Under the pieces are notes generated by a model. That model saw only the letters and a list, made by a program, of their open reading frames with translations, made no database searches and was not told where the DNA came from. Source: Hymenobacter pini (GTDB taxonomy: Bacteria > Bacteroidota > Bacteroidia > Cytophagales > Hymenobacteraceae). Taken from it: a stretch of 64,000 nucleotides of DNA. Of this stretch, positions 31,699 to 40,799 are shown piece by piece. The DNA lies in assembly GCF_020421205.1 (NCBI RefSeq), contig NZ_JAIZZH010000002.1, positions 682,001 through 746,000 of the forward strand, read 5' to 3'. A program made the position numbers and the translations under genes. Positions within the stretch are counted from its first letter, which is position 1, and each line of letters begins with the position of its first letter.

Positions 31699-33021
31699 AT
31701 GGCCAAGATAGTGAGAATGAGAAACGCCCTAACCACACTTACTATTTGGTTACTACTCTTCTGTCTTCATTCCTGTGGCCCGCAAGAAAGTGAAGTGCAT
31801 GAGGCAGCATATAATGGCGACCTTAATAAGGTAAGAGAGTATGTGGAATCGGGATGCAAATTAGATACACTCGACCCATGGGAACGGACCATTATTGGAA
31901 ATGCCTTGGCAGGTGGGCAGGTGGAGGTGATACGATACCTGATATCCAAAGGCATTGATGAAAATGGACGGGAAGATGGCCGCGCTTTCATTCACCGAGC
32001 TGTTACCAGTAAGAACGTGGATGCCGTACGGTTCTTGGTGGAGCGAGGGGCCGATATAAATAGTAGAACACTCGGTGACTCCGTGCTAGGGGATGGAGGA
32101 CAGACCCCCTTGTTACTGGCGTCACAAGAGCTTGACTATCCGATGGCTATGTACCTAATTAGCAAGGGCGCGCAGGTAAATATCCAGGATGAGTATAGCA
32201 ATACTCCTCTGATAACGGCCATTTTCCTCTCTCAGAGTACAAACTCTAGTCCGGCAAAAATCTTCCAATTTGTAAGGCTACTGGTCGAGCATGGAGCTGA
32301 TGTAAACCAGGCAGACAAAAAAGGCTCAACCCCGCTTGCGCTAGCTGCGCTAACCGGACACAAAGAAGTGGTTGACTATTTAGTGCATAGGGGAGCTGAC
32401 ATTAATAGAAGAGGAGAAAATGGAGAAACTGCCTTCTCATATGCAGCTGGAGCAGCTAATAAATCTCTTTGTGAGTATTTTATACGATTGGGAGCGCACC
32501 CAAATGATCGTCTCGATGATGGCAGCACTGTGTTGATGCAGGCGCTTCGAAGCGATGATATTGTGTTTTTGCGCTGGCTTATTCCTACATATAAGTACAA
32601 CATCCAAGATAGAGATACGAGTGGCCAGACGCTACTGATGTATGCTGTAAACAAAAGCTTGACAGCCACTCAGTTCGTGGTAAACGAATTGAGAATGGAT
32701 GTCAATGCCAGTGATGCTTCCGGCGTAACGCCCCTTATGCTCGCTGCTAAGAACCTTGAGCTTGATCAAATCAAGTTTTTAGTAGAAAAGGGAAGCCGAG
32801 TAAATGTCCAAGATAAGAAAGGCCTTACGCCTATCATGTATATAGCGCAGGCAGCGCAGGTCAACGATTCAGCCCCACCTAATGATGAGGCTTGTCGTAA
32901 TGCTATCAAATACTTAATAGAGCATGGTAGCCGCATAGATATAAAAGATCAATCGGGACAGTCAGCTGTTGATTACGTAAAAGACAAACCTTTTCCTGAG
33001 CTTATTGCTCTTTTAAAATAG
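31699..33021 (+). CDS. Ankyrin-repeat lipoprotein in AT-rich DNA
   Basis: About 440 aa from the ATG at 31699 (or 434 aa from 31717, MRNALTT). A hydrophobic signal ends LHSC, a plausible lipobox with a non-standard His at -2. The rest is about eleven ankyrin repeats of about 33 residues, with motifs such as GGQTPLLLASQ, GSTPLALAALTGHKEVVDYLVHRGADIN and GVTPLMLAAKNLELDQIKFLVEKG. Base composition is clearly more AT-rich than both neighbours, and codons such as ATA and AGA are frequent, so recent transfer is likely. The partner is unknown. Confidence 0.85.
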   Translation: MAKIVRMRNALTTLTIWLLLFCLHSCGPQESEVHEAAYNGDLNKVREYVESGCKLDTLDPWERTIIGNALAGGQVEVIRYLISKGIDENGREDGRAFIHRAVTSKNVDAVRFLVERGADINSRTLGDSVLGDGGQTPLLLASQELDYPMAMYLISKGAQVNIQDEYSNTPLITAIFLSQSTNSSPAKIFQFVRLLVEHGADVNQADKKGSTPLALAALTGHKEVVDYLVHRGADINRRGENGETAFSYAAGAANKSLCEYFIRLGAHPNDRLDDGSTVLMQALRSDDIVFLRWLIPTYKYNIQDRDTSGQTLLMYAVNKSLTATQFVVNELRMDVNASDASGVTPLMLAAKNLELDQIKFLVEKGSRVNVQDKKGLTPIMYIAQAAQVNDSAPPNDEACRNAIKYLIEHGSRIDIKDQSGQSAVDYVKDKPFPELIALLK

Positions 33022-33128
33022 GGAAGAGTATACAAGTGGAGCCACACAAAAAAACTTAGAAAGATCCTATTTCATTTTCTAGACACAGATTCATATATTT
33101 TGCAAACTTTACACAATCAATTTCCAAT

Positions 33129-33347
33129 ATGCAGCGCCGCCCCGTTCGTTCTACTTCCCTGAAAGCCGTGGGCTACGAGGCCGCCACGCAGACGCTGGAA
33201 ATTGAGTACCGTCACGGCGGGTTGGTGCGCTACGCGGGCGTGCCGGCCGCCATTCACGCGGCGCTGTTGCAACTGCCCAACAAGCTCCTGTTCGTGGAGC
33301 AGGTGCTGGAACGCAACGGCTACGTGCGGGAACAGCTGCGCGGGTAG
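33129..33347 (+). CDS. KTSC-domain protein
   Basis: A protein of 72 aa. The sequence fits the KTSC domain almost end to end: VRSTSLKAVGYEAATQTLEIEY, then GGLVRYAGVPAAIHAALLQLPNK, then YVREQL. The domain is named after its likeness to a lysyl-tRNA synthetase C-terminal piece and has no proven function. It sits just after the AT-rich ankyrin gene but itself has normal base composition. It is convergent with the TPR gene. Confidence 0.8.
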   Translation: MQRRPVRSTSLKAVGYEAATQTLEIEYRHGGLVRYAGVPAAIHAALLQLPNKLLFVEQVLERNGYVREQLRG

Positions 33348-33358
33348 CGGCCCCGCCC

Positions 33359-34429
33359 CTACTTCGGCCACGCGTACGCCGCCGACCAGGTGCGGAACTC
33401 CTCCACGGTGGCGGTGTGGTTGGCCAGCCAGGTATGCACTTCAGGCGTGCGGGCCGCCCTCGATTCCTGCACCGCGTACGCCAAAGCCGGCAGGTAGCCC
33501 TGCTTCTTCAGCTCCACGAAATAGGGCACGACGTACTGCCAGGTAAAACCCTCCTGCTTTTCGGGGTGCAGTTCGTCCAGCACGCTGATCAACGCGTCCA
33601 GCTTGCGGATGAGCTGCTCGGTGGGCGTTTTGTCCTTATTTTCCTCGCTGAAATCCATGGCCCCGCTCATGCTCAGCAGCATATCGGCCTGCCCGAAATT
33701 GTCGGGGCGGCCCTTTTTGCCGGCGTTTTTCAGGGTTTCCGGGGAGATGTTGGTGGTCACGGCCTTTGCGCCGGTCTTCTCCACGCCCTGCCCCAGCAGC
33801 GCATCGAAGCGGGCCAAAGCGGCCTCGGCGCGTAGGCCGATGGGCTCCACCTGCAACAGCCGCAGCCGGACCAGCAGCGCCGGCACGCGGTTGCCTTCCT
33901 GCTGCAGCAGCAGGCTCAGCGCATTCAGCGAGCTGGCGTGCCCCGGCCGGTACCGCACCGACTGCTGCATGCTGCCAATGGCCTCTGCCGGCTGCCCCAG
34001 CGCCGTGGCCTGCGTAACGCCCAGGTTGAAGTGCAGCCCCCCGTCGTTGGGGTAGCGCTTTAGCCCTTCCTGGTAGATTTTGGCGGCTTCTTTGGGTTGT
34101 TGAAGGCCGTCGAGGGCGTTTCCGTAGGTGCTGTAGAATCCCGCACTGGGAGTGTAATTCTGCTTTAGAAGCTGCTTGCACAGCTCTACGGCTTCCTCGT
34201 TGCGGCCCAGGACGTTGCAGGTCAGGGCCAGCTCGTAGCGGGCCGTGGTATTGGCGGGGTCCTGCTTCAGGGCCTCTTTGTAGCGCAGCACGGCCTCGTC
34301 ATACTTGCCCTGGTCGTGGAGCGCCACGCCCTGCTGCACCAGCTCCTGGCTGCTGGTTGTTTGGGCCTGGGCGGATAGTGTAGCCAGCAGCAGCAGCGCA
34401 ACAAAAGAAACTTTCCAATGAACAGGCAT
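33359..34429 (-). CDS. Secreted tetratricopeptide-repeat protein
   Basis: About 356 aa from the ATG at 34427-34429 (MPVHWKVSFVALLLL). A signal peptide ends AQAQ near residue 22. Four TPR-like units follow in the first half (GVALHDQGKYDEAVLRYKEALKQDP, then TARYELALTCNVLGRNEEAVELCKQLL and so on). The second half is a different, uncharacterised region (SMSGAMDFSEENKDKTPTEQLIRKLDALI; then GFTWQYVVPYFVELKKQGYL). It is probably periplasmic. The role is unknown. Confidence 0.78.
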   Translation of the reverse strand: MPVHWKVSFVALLLLATLSAQAQTTSSQELVQQGVALHDQGKYDEAVLRYKEALKQDPANTTARYELALTCNVLGRNEEAVELCKQLLKQNYTPSAGFYSTYGNALDGLQQPKEAAKIYQEGLKRYPNDGGLHFNLGVTQATALGQPAEAIGSMQQSVRYRPGHASSLNALSLLLQQEGNRVPALLVRLRLLQVEPIGLRAEAALARFDALLGQGVEKTGAKAVTTNISPETLKNAGKKGRPDNFGQADMLLSMSGAMDFSEENKDKTPTEQLIRKLDALISVLDELHPEKQEGFTWQYVVPYFVELKKQGYLPALAYAVQESRAARTPEVHTWLANHTATVEEFRTWSAAYAWPK

Positions 34430-34546
34430 ATGATTTTGGGAACGATAGAGAAAGTAAGGAATAGGGTGACAGTTCGAGTATCCAACGTTACAGGCCACGT
34501 AGCCGCAACGGTTTTCTGAGCAATGTACTACTCATTGAATCGGATT

Positions 34547-34942
34547 TCACTGCCAGTACACCAGCAGAAAAACACTCGTCAGGTAAAGCCAGAATAGGGA
34601 AAACACGATGTGTACGGCAGTTTCGAACACCTTGCCGCGCCAGAGCGCCGGTGAATAAACGACAAATTGTACCACCAGCCGCATCAGCCAGAAAACGCCC
34701 ATTCCTAGGCATACGACGCGCCCCAGATGCGTCTGCACCAATTCGGGCGCGAAGTTCAGGCACAGTAATCCGGAAAGCAGTACCAGCAGCGCGATGAACA
34801 GCGTGTGCACGTACATCATCTGCCGGTTAATCAGGCTGAGCGGCTTGAACTCAGTCGCCCAATTGAAATAGCTCGGAAAGCCGGCGTGTAGAAAGGCCAG
34901 CCCAATCAGCAATGCGCCGATAATTTTAAGATGTACTTCCAT
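34547..34942 (-). CDS. Four-helix membrane protein of unknown function
   Basis: About 131 aa from MEVHLKIIG (ATG at 34940-34942). There are four hydrophobic helices at about 5-22, 45-65, 75-95 and 108-130. FWLMRLVVQFVVYSPALWRGKVFETAVHI is the most distinctive part. I do not recognise the family, though it resembles uncharacterised proteins found with DoxX/DUF2071 genes. Its start lies inside the end of the methyltransferase gene (17-base overlap), so it is the last gene of a coupled operon. Confidence 0.65.
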   Translation of the reverse strand: MEVHLKIIGALLIGLAFLHAGFPSYFNWATEFKPLSLINRQMMYVHTLFIALLVLLSGLLCLNFAPELVQTHLGRVVCLGMGVFWLMRLVVQFVVYSPALWRGKVFETAVHIVFSLFWLYLTSVFLLVYWQ

Positions 34943-35693
34943 CAGTAGCACAAAGGGTAAAAGCGGAAATAAAGCGCGTCAGCTTCTGCTCCCCTTCCAA
35001 CCGCAATCCGCCCGCCTGAAAAGCGGCCAGCCAGGTAGCCCGCGAATAGAAATGCAGAAACCCAGCGGTGTAGGCCATGAAATTGGCCGTATCCCGCAGA
35101 TGCTCCACCACTACAGCCCGACCATCTGGAGCCAGCACCCGCCCTATTTCGCGCAGAAACGCCACCCGTTGGGCTGGTTGCCGGATTTCGTGGGCCGCCA
35201 GCATCACCACTACTAAATCGGCGGAAGCAGTAGTAAGAGGCAACTGGTCCGGACGCACGGCTTCGGCGCCGGAGTACGGTGCTACGGCGGCCCGGGCCCG
35301 CCGAATGGAAATTTCCGTGTGCTCAGCGGGGTCGTAAAAATCCAGCACCCGCAACGTAGCTTCCGGAAACTGTTGGCGCAGCAGGGCGCTGGTTTCGTCG
35401 AAGCCCGCGTGAATATTTACCACCCGTTGCGGCACCGCCGCATGTGGCAGCCACCGGAACTCGTACAGTCCCGAAACATCGTACACGTACCAGGATACGA
35501 GCAGGGAAACCACGGTGGGCAGCAGCACGGCCAGCAGCAAAAGCCACAACCCTAAGCGCCAGGTAGGATAGCTGCTGGCCGCGTCAACGCCCACAGCCAG
35601 CAACAGGGCCGCCAGCCCGGCTCCGGCGTAGAAATGCCAGTTGAAGCGTACGATATTCCAGACACCCTCGGCCCGCTTTCTCATCCGGCCCAC
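34926..35693 (-). CDS. Membrane-anchored class I SAM-dependent methyltransferase
   Basis: A protein of 255 aa. Two N-terminal membrane helices (about 20-65) are followed by a Rossmann methyltransferase domain: VVNIHAGFDETSALLRQ (weak motif I), LRVLDFYDPAEHTEISIRRAR, VVVMLAAHEIRQPAQRV and IGRVLAPDGRAVVVEHLRD. The glycine-rich SAM loop is degenerate (NIHAGFDET), so activity is not certain. It overlaps the DUF2071 gene by 13 bases and the following membrane gene by 17, showing close coupling. Confidence 0.75.
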   Translation of the reverse strand: MGRMRKRAEGVWNIVRFNWHFYAGAGLAALLLAVGVDAASSYPTWRLGLWLLLLAVLLPTVVSLLVSWYVYDVSGLYEFRWLPHAAVPQRVVNIHAGFDETSALLRQQFPEATLRVLDFYDPAEHTEISIRRARAAVAPYSGAEAVRPDQLPLTTASADLVVVMLAAHEIRQPAQRVAFLREIGRVLAPDGRAVVVEHLRDTANFMAYTAGFLHFYSRATWLAAFQAGGLRLEGEQKLTRFISAFTLCATDGSTS

Positions 35694-36415
35694 GTTTCAA
35701 TCCGGCCCTTTTTCCACCGGTAGGGAATGTTGTGCATAGTAAAAGCACTGGCCAGCCGGACTTCGCTGAGTCCGAGGCTGCGGATGAAGGCTACCTCGGC
35801 CGCTACCACGCGCACCGGCTGGGGCCGCCACTCTTTCCGCTCGCCTTCCACAATTACCACTTGTCTAGTAGCCGGGCTCCACGAAAAGGTAAAAGGCAAG
35901 GGGCCGGCAAACCGCCGGGCCTGCTGCCAGTTCCGAAATGGCGAACCAGCCGGCAATTCCGGCTCATCAGCCAAAGTTGCCACCTCGATGTGCAGTCCTG
36001 CCTGCCTGGAAAGGATAGTATGGCTGTTGGCAGCAGTCGTCTGGTGTATATCCACAGTCCGGTAGTGGTAAGAGGTAAGTAGGTTACCCAGCCACTGCAT
36101 ATGACGCTTGTCGGTTTCTGACCCCAGAATGTATAAACCGCGCAGCCGCTTACCGGCCGCCGTGGTGTAGCGCACGAATACCCGGTACCCAATCAGAAAG
36201 AAACTGTGCCCTAACCAGGCCGGCAGGCCCTGCGGGCGCAACTGCTGCGTTTGCACCAGCGCTACCGCCACAAAGCCCCAGGTACCATCCAGCGTATCAA
36301 GGGTCAGGCAAGGCGGCAGCAGGCGTTGCAGTTCAGCCGCCGGGGCGGCAAACGTCAGCACCGTGGTACGGCTCAGCAGCGCCTCTATACCAAAGGGATG
36401 ATGCGCAATAGTCAT
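35681..36415 (-). CDS. DUF2071 (YqjF-like) protein
   Basis: A protein of 244 aa. It fits the DUF2071 family: an N-terminal stretch with LLPPCLTLDTLDGTWGFVAVALVQ, the central HSFFLIGYRVFVRYTT, GLYILGSETDK, and a later TFSWSP region. The fold is acetoacetate-decarboxylase-like, but no catalytic Lys can be assigned by eye, so no reaction is proposed. It lies between the doxX and methyltransferase genes on the same strand. Confidence 0.75.
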   Translation of the reverse strand: MTIAHHPFGIEALLSRTTVLTFAAPAAELQRLLPPCLTLDTLDGTWGFVAVALVQTQQLRPQGLPAWLGHSFFLIGYRVFVRYTTAAGKRLRGLYILGSETDKRHMQWLGNLLTSYHYRTVDIHQTTAANSHTILSRQAGLHIEVATLADEPELPAGSPFRNWQQARRFAGPLPFTFSWSPATRQVVIVEGERKEWRPQPVRVVAAEVAFIRSLGLSEVRLASAFTMHNIPYRWKKGRIETWAG

Positions 36416-36452
36416 AGGTTGGTAGAATAGTTATCGGACACAGCGGTGCAGA

Positions 36453-36836
36453 TTATTCGCTTTTCACTACAAACCCCTGATAATATACCAGCGCCGCAAA
36501 CGCCGCCGCGAAGCCCAGGTTCAGCCGGCCCCACAGCAACAGGTCAGGGGCCAGCCAAAACTCCAGCACGTTCATCGTCAGCACCAAGACTATCTGAAGG
36601 GCAGCCGTTAGCCTAATATGTCTGCCACTGAGTATCCACAAGCCCAGCGCTATTTCGGCTACTCCAATGCACTGCGTGAGTATACCGGCATGGGTTGGCC
36701 CCAGAATCCGGGCTACAATGGCCTCATGGCGCGGCACCAGGTGCAGTACTTTGCATAGCAACCCGTTTATCAGCCACACTGCCGCTATACAGCCGCGTAG
36801 TAGCCGCGCCCAGACCCAGGAGCGGCGGCCCCTCAT
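36453..36836 (-). CDS. DoxX-like membrane protein
   Basis: A protein of 127 aa with four membrane helices. The pattern AAVWLINGLLCKVLHLVPRHEAIVARILG then GVAEIALGLWILSG fits the DoxX-like family. Members are small quinone- or redox-linked membrane proteins with no settled function. The ATG overlaps the stop of phzF (ATGA) and the DUF2071 gene follows after 37 bases. Confidence 0.75.
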   Translation of the reverse strand: MRGRRSWVWARLLRGCIAAVWLINGLLCKVLHLVPRHEAIVARILGPTHAGILTQCIGVAEIALGLWILSGRHIRLTAALQIVLVLTMNVLEFWLAPDLLLWGRLNLGFAAAFAALVYYQGFVVKSE

Positions 36837-37630
36837 CCGGCTACTTTAATTTCCCCTTTCAGGTACGTTACGGCGTGGCCGCTCATGCGCACCCGCTCGC
36901 CACGCAGCTCGCACCATAGGTCGCCGCTACGGGCCGATACTTGGCGGGCGTGCAGGTGAGTTTTGCCCAGGCGGTTGGCCCAATACGGTACTAAGGTAGT
37001 GTGGGCTGAGCCGGTTACGGGGTCTTCGGGCACGCCCACGCGGGGCCCAAAAAACCGGGACACAAAATCGATGCCGTCGGTACCGGGAGCCGTGGCAATA
37101 ATGCCCCGGTACTCCACGGTGGCCAGCTGGCCCATGTCCGGGCGCAGAGCCCGCACCTCAGCTTCGGTTTCAAATACACACACCAGATCAGGGCCGGCCC
37201 ATAGCTGCCGGGGCGTGGCGCCGAGGCCGCCCACCAGGCCAGCCGGTGTTTCCGGGAGCTGCCGGGGCGGGCGGGCCGGGAAATCCAGCGTCAGCAGGCC
37301 GTTTTCTACCTGGCTTACGTGTAAGGGGCCACTTTTGGAATGGAAGATGATGACCGGCTCCTGAAAATTCAGGTGGCGGTAGAGTACGTGCGCCGAGGCC
37401 AGCGTAGCGTGCCCGCACAGCTCCACTTCCACAGCCGGCGTAAACCACCGGATTTCATATTCGGCCCCGGCACGCGGCACGAAAAAAGCCGTTTCAGCTA
37501 AGTTGTTTTCGGCCGCAATAGCCTGCATCATTTCGGCGGGCAGCCACTCCGTGAGCGGGCACACAGCGGCGGGGTTGCCGGCAAACGGCCGGTCCGAAAA
37601 CGCATCAATCTGATAGATGGGCAGAAGCAT
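36833..37630 (-). CDS. PhzF family isomerase/epimerase
   Basis: About 265 aa from the ATG at 37628-37630 (MLLPIYQIDAFSDRPFAGNPAAV), the typical PhzF start; the longer open frame upstream is not PhzF-like. Other motifs are ANNLAETAFFV with the catalytic Glu, FTPAVEVELCGHATLASAHVL, DFVSRFFGPRVGVPEDPVTGSAH. It has a two-lobed diaminopimelate-epimerase-like fold. The natural substrate of such stand-alone PhzF proteins is generally not known. It lies 35 bases after hutI and overlaps doxX. Confidence 0.9.
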   Translation of the reverse strand: MLLPIYQIDAFSDRPFAGNPAAVCPLTEWLPAEMMQAIAAENNLAETAFFVPRAGAEYEIRWFTPAVEVELCGHATLASAHVLYRHLNFQEPVIIFHSKSGPLHVSQVENGLLTLDFPARPPRQLPETPAGLVGGLGATPRQLWAGPDLVCVFETEAEVRALRPDMGQLATVEYRGIIATAPGTDGIDFVSRFFGPRVGVPEDPVTGSAHTTLVPYWANRLGKTHLHARQVSARSGDLWCELRGERVRMSGHAVTYLKGEIKVAG

Positions 37631-37665
37631 ATGCAGCAGGCAAGAAAGTAAAGCGAAAAAACAGG

Positions 37666-38931
37666 TTAGGCAGTCCCTACTTTCCCACCAATGATAACCT
37701 GCTGCACCGGGTTTTCGCCCAGCCAGTAGGGTATTTCTTCCAGGGTAGGCACGTTCAATATCAGTATATCGGCGCGCTTGCCGGGCTCCAGGCTGCCGCA
37801 CTCCTGCTGCTGCCCTATGGCCCAGGCGGCATTCAGCGTTACGGCCGCAACAGCTTCGGCGGGCGTGAGGCCCATCTTGAGGCAGGCCACTTGCAGCGCC
37901 AGCCACAGGTTTTTGCTAGGGCAGGAACCGGGGTTGAAGTCAGTGCTGACAGCTACGGGCAGGCCAGCATCAATGAATGCCCGACCGGGCGCGTACCGCT
38001 CCTGCCGCAGAAACAGGGGCACCAGCGGCAGCAGCACCGCCACGGTGCGCCCGTCAGCTTGGGTGGCAATGCGGGCAGCGGCGGCCGGCGTGAGGTAGTC
38101 GGCATGGTCGACGCTCACGGCACCCAGCGCGGCAGCCATTTCGCAACCGCCCAAATCGTGGATCTGCTCGGCGTGAATTTTCAGCTGGAACCCCATGGCC
38201 CGGGCCTGCTCCAGGTACCAGCGTGAATCGGGTACGGAGAAAGCCCCTTCTTCGCAGAAAATATCCACGAAAGGCACCGCAGCCGGCGAAATGCGCGGCA
38301 GCACGTCCTGCACCAGCATGTGCAGATACTCCAGCGGTCGGCCCCGAAATTCCGGCCCGGGCACGTGCGCCCCCAGAAACGTGGGCACCACCCGCACCGG
38401 TTGGCGGCGGCCCGCTTCCTGCGCTACCGCCAGCAGCCGCAGCTCCGTTTCCGCATCAAGCCCGTAGCCGCTTTTGGCTTCCAGAGTGGTAATGCCGTAG
38501 CGCCGGAAACACTCGAGGTGCTGTAACGCCTGCCGGAGCAGGTCGGCATCGGAAGTGGCGCGGGTGGCGCGTACGGTGCTCAGGATACCGCCTCCGCTGG
38601 CCAGAATATCCAGGTAGGTTTCGCCCTGCAGCTTGCGCTGAAACTCATGGGCACGGTTGCCGCCAAATACTAGGTGCGTGTGACACTCCACCAAGCCCGG
38701 CATGACTACCCGTCCCGCAGCCTCCACCACTTGGGTAGTAGCCGTTACCAAAGAGGCGTCAAGTTCGTGCATGGGGCCCACGGCCACTATCCGCTCCTGC
38801 TCACACGCCACGTAACCGTTCGGGATAATGCGCCAGCCGCCTTGCGCCGGGCCGGCTAAGGGCCTGTTGGTAGCGGAACTGCTGAGCGTTAGAAGGTGGC
38901 CGCAGTTGCGAATGAGCAGCGAGTATGCCAT
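37666..38931 (-). CDS. hutI: Imidazolonepropionase
   Basis: About 421 aa from MAYSLLIRNCGHLL (ATG at 38929-38931). Amidohydrolase metal sites are visible: VECHTHLVFGGNRAHEF near residue 80, EAKSGYGLDAETELRLL, KIHAEQI, DHADYLT and AVSTDFNPGS. It is the third enzyme of histidine degradation and opens the imidazolone ring to formiminoglutamate. The first hut-type gene otherwise in this window, hutU, is 24 kb away, so the pathway is not one operon here. Confidence 0.94.
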   Translation of the reverse strand: MAYSLLIRNCGHLLTLSSSATNRPLAGPAQGGWRIIPNGYVACEQERIVAVGPMHELDASLVTATTQVVEAAGRVVMPGLVECHTHLVFGGNRAHEFQRKLQGETYLDILASGGGILSTVRATRATSDADLLRQALQHLECFRRYGITTLEAKSGYGLDAETELRLLAVAQEAGRRQPVRVVPTFLGAHVPGPEFRGRPLEYLHMLVQDVLPRISPAAVPFVDIFCEEGAFSVPDSRWYLEQARAMGFQLKIHAEQIHDLGGCEMAAALGAVSVDHADYLTPAAAARIATQADGRTVAVLLPLVPLFLRQERYAPGRAFIDAGLPVAVSTDFNPGSCPSKNLWLALQVACLKMGLTPAEAVAAVTLNAAWAIGQQQECGSLEPGKRADILILNVPTLEEIPYWLGENPVQQVIIGGKVGTA

Positions 38932-39173
38932 GGTGCTGAGCGTGGGACCAGCAAAGATGTGGATTGCCAGCAATATGCACAGTTTAGCTCGGTACAAAAC
39001 TCGTCAAACAATAGTAAAATCCTATATAATGATGTAAAAATCAAACTGATACAACGCATCCATTTTTGAGAAACTACAGTTTAATGGCCCGAAGTTCGTA
39101 CCTTACTACTCGCAGTAAATACTGTTTTCAGAGGTGGTTACGACTTTGTTTTTCTGCAAACTGGCTTCCCAAA

Positions 39174-40742
39174 ATGAAAAAGTTACTACTCGCCGTTTTC
39201 CTGTTAGCCACTGGCTCAGCTTGGGCTCAGCTTCCTACCAGCAGCTATGCCGTATCGGCCGCTTGCCCGGCGTCGGCGCGTAACCCGTCCCAGCTATACC
39301 AGGTGTTGCAAGATGGTTCCATGCAAGGCATCGGCACTATTCGCAGCACGGCCAATGGCAACAACCTCATCATTAACGCACTGGGTTACGAGCAGAGCAA
39401 CCAGTCGGTGCTATACGGCATGCGCGTAGAGCAGCAGAATCTGAACAATTTCACCACGTTCATTCCCCAGCTGTACCGCATCAACCTGAGTACAGCCCAG
39501 GCCGACTCAGTTGGTCCCATGACGCCCCCGGAAACGCCCCCGGCTGGCGAGCTGACTCAGCCCGGTAATGGCCAAACAACCTCCGACGTGCGCCAGACGC
39601 TGAACTTTGTGGCCGACAGCGGCCCCGATGGCACGTATTACATTGGCGGGGCTACTTTCCGGATTATTTTCAGCACCTTCTTCGGTTTTCCGCTGCCAAA
39701 TACGGCCCAGGTGACCGATGTGCGCCTGTACGTGGGTACGGTGAACCTAGCCGCCGTTTCGGCTCCTACCTGGCGCCGGCTCGATACCTCTGACCCCGCT
39801 ACTGCAGCCGTGGTAGAGAGCTTCCGTAGCCAAACCCAGGCTTACATCCGCTCCAACGGCTCCGGCCCCACTCCCGAAGGCGGGATTCAGGACTGGGTAT
39901 TCGACAAGGAAACCGGCAATCTGGTCAGCTACCTGGGCCTCACCGACCAATATCTGACGGTGCGCAACCCCGCCACGGCCCCTGAGGGCATTACCACCAC
40001 GGTAGCTACTCCCATCCCCCCCACCACGGCTTCCGACAAAAACATCGGGGCTATGTTCTCGGATAAATTTAACAATGTGTACGCCGTGCGGGCCGCCACT
40101 GGTGATATTTACCGCGTTGATAATCAAACCGGCAATTACACCGGCCGCTCGTACGGGGCGGCGCTGGGCTGCACCCGCGGCGACGCCGTGAGCTTCCGCG
40201 ACGCGCTGCCTTTGCCAGTGAAACTGGTGCGCTTCACGGCCGCCGCTACTTCCGGGGCCACCCGCCTGAGCTGGGTTACCGCCAGTGAGCAGGATGCCGA
40301 CTATTTTGAGGTGGAACGCAGCACCACCGCCACCCAGTGGCAACCCGTGACGCGCGTACCCGCCGCTAATGCCGCCGCTGGCAAAAGCTACTCGGTGCTG
40401 GATGCCCGCCCAGCCAGCGGTACGGTGTACTACCGCCTAGCCATGCACGACCGGTCCGGCGATGTAGCGTACTCATCAGTACAATTGGTTACAGCCAGCC
40501 CTGAACTGCAGGTGTACCCGAACCCGGCTACTACTTCCCTAAATGTGCAGGTGCCCGCTACTGAAATGACCACCGTGCTGGAGCTGCGCGATGCGCGCGG
40601 CCGTTTGGTGCGGCAGCAGCAACTAGCCCAAGGCATTACCAACACAGAGCTTCCCACGGCTGACCTGCCGGGCGGAATGTATTTGCTGCGGGTGCAGCAA
40701 GGGGCAGCGGCCCGCACCACCCGGGTACTGCTGGCCCATTAA
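39174..40742 (+). CDS. Secreted protein with T9SS type A C-terminal sorting domain
   Basis: About 522 aa from MKKLLLAVFLLATGSAWAQ (ATG at 39174), a clean signal peptide. The middle (20-380) is an uncharacterised region that may form a beta-propeller (repeated YRINLSTAQADSV, DWVFDKETGNLVSYLGL, NVYAVRAATGDIYRVDN). A fibronectin-like part follows from LPVKLVRFTAAAT, and the end is the T9SS type A sorting domain with YPNPATTSLNV and LPGGMYLLRV. It is exported by the type IX system and probably attached to the surface. The cargo role is unknown. Confidence 0.85.
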   Translation: MKKLLLAVFLLATGSAWAQLPTSSYAVSAACPASARNPSQLYQVLQDGSMQGIGTIRSTANGNNLIINALGYEQSNQSVLYGMRVEQQNLNNFTTFIPQLYRINLSTAQADSVGPMTPPETPPAGELTQPGNGQTTSDVRQTLNFVADSGPDGTYYIGGATFRIIFSTFFGFPLPNTAQVTDVRLYVGTVNLAAVSAPTWRRLDTSDPATAAVVESFRSQTQAYIRSNGSGPTPEGGIQDWVFDKETGNLVSYLGLTDQYLTVRNPATAPEGITTTVATPIPPTTASDKNIGAMFSDKFNNVYAVRAATGDIYRVDNQTGNYTGRSYGAALGCTRGDAVSFRDALPLPVKLVRFTAAATSGATRLSWVTASEQDADYFEVERSTTATQWQPVTRVPAANAAAGKSYSVLDARPASGTVYYRLAMHDRSGDVAYSSVQLVTASPELQVYPNPATTSLNVQVPATEMTTVLELRDARGRLVRQQQLAQGITNTELPTADLPGGMYLLRVQQGAAARTTRVLLAH

Positions 40743-40799
40743 GCGGGTCGTGTATCGGCCGAGGGCGGAGCTTCGTACAACCGGAATTTTCGGCCACGT

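Noticed and set aside
34926..35693. Ubiquinone/menaquinone-type UbiE methyltransferase
   Set aside because: The glycine-rich SAM loop is degenerate and there are two N-terminal membrane helices, unlike UbiE.
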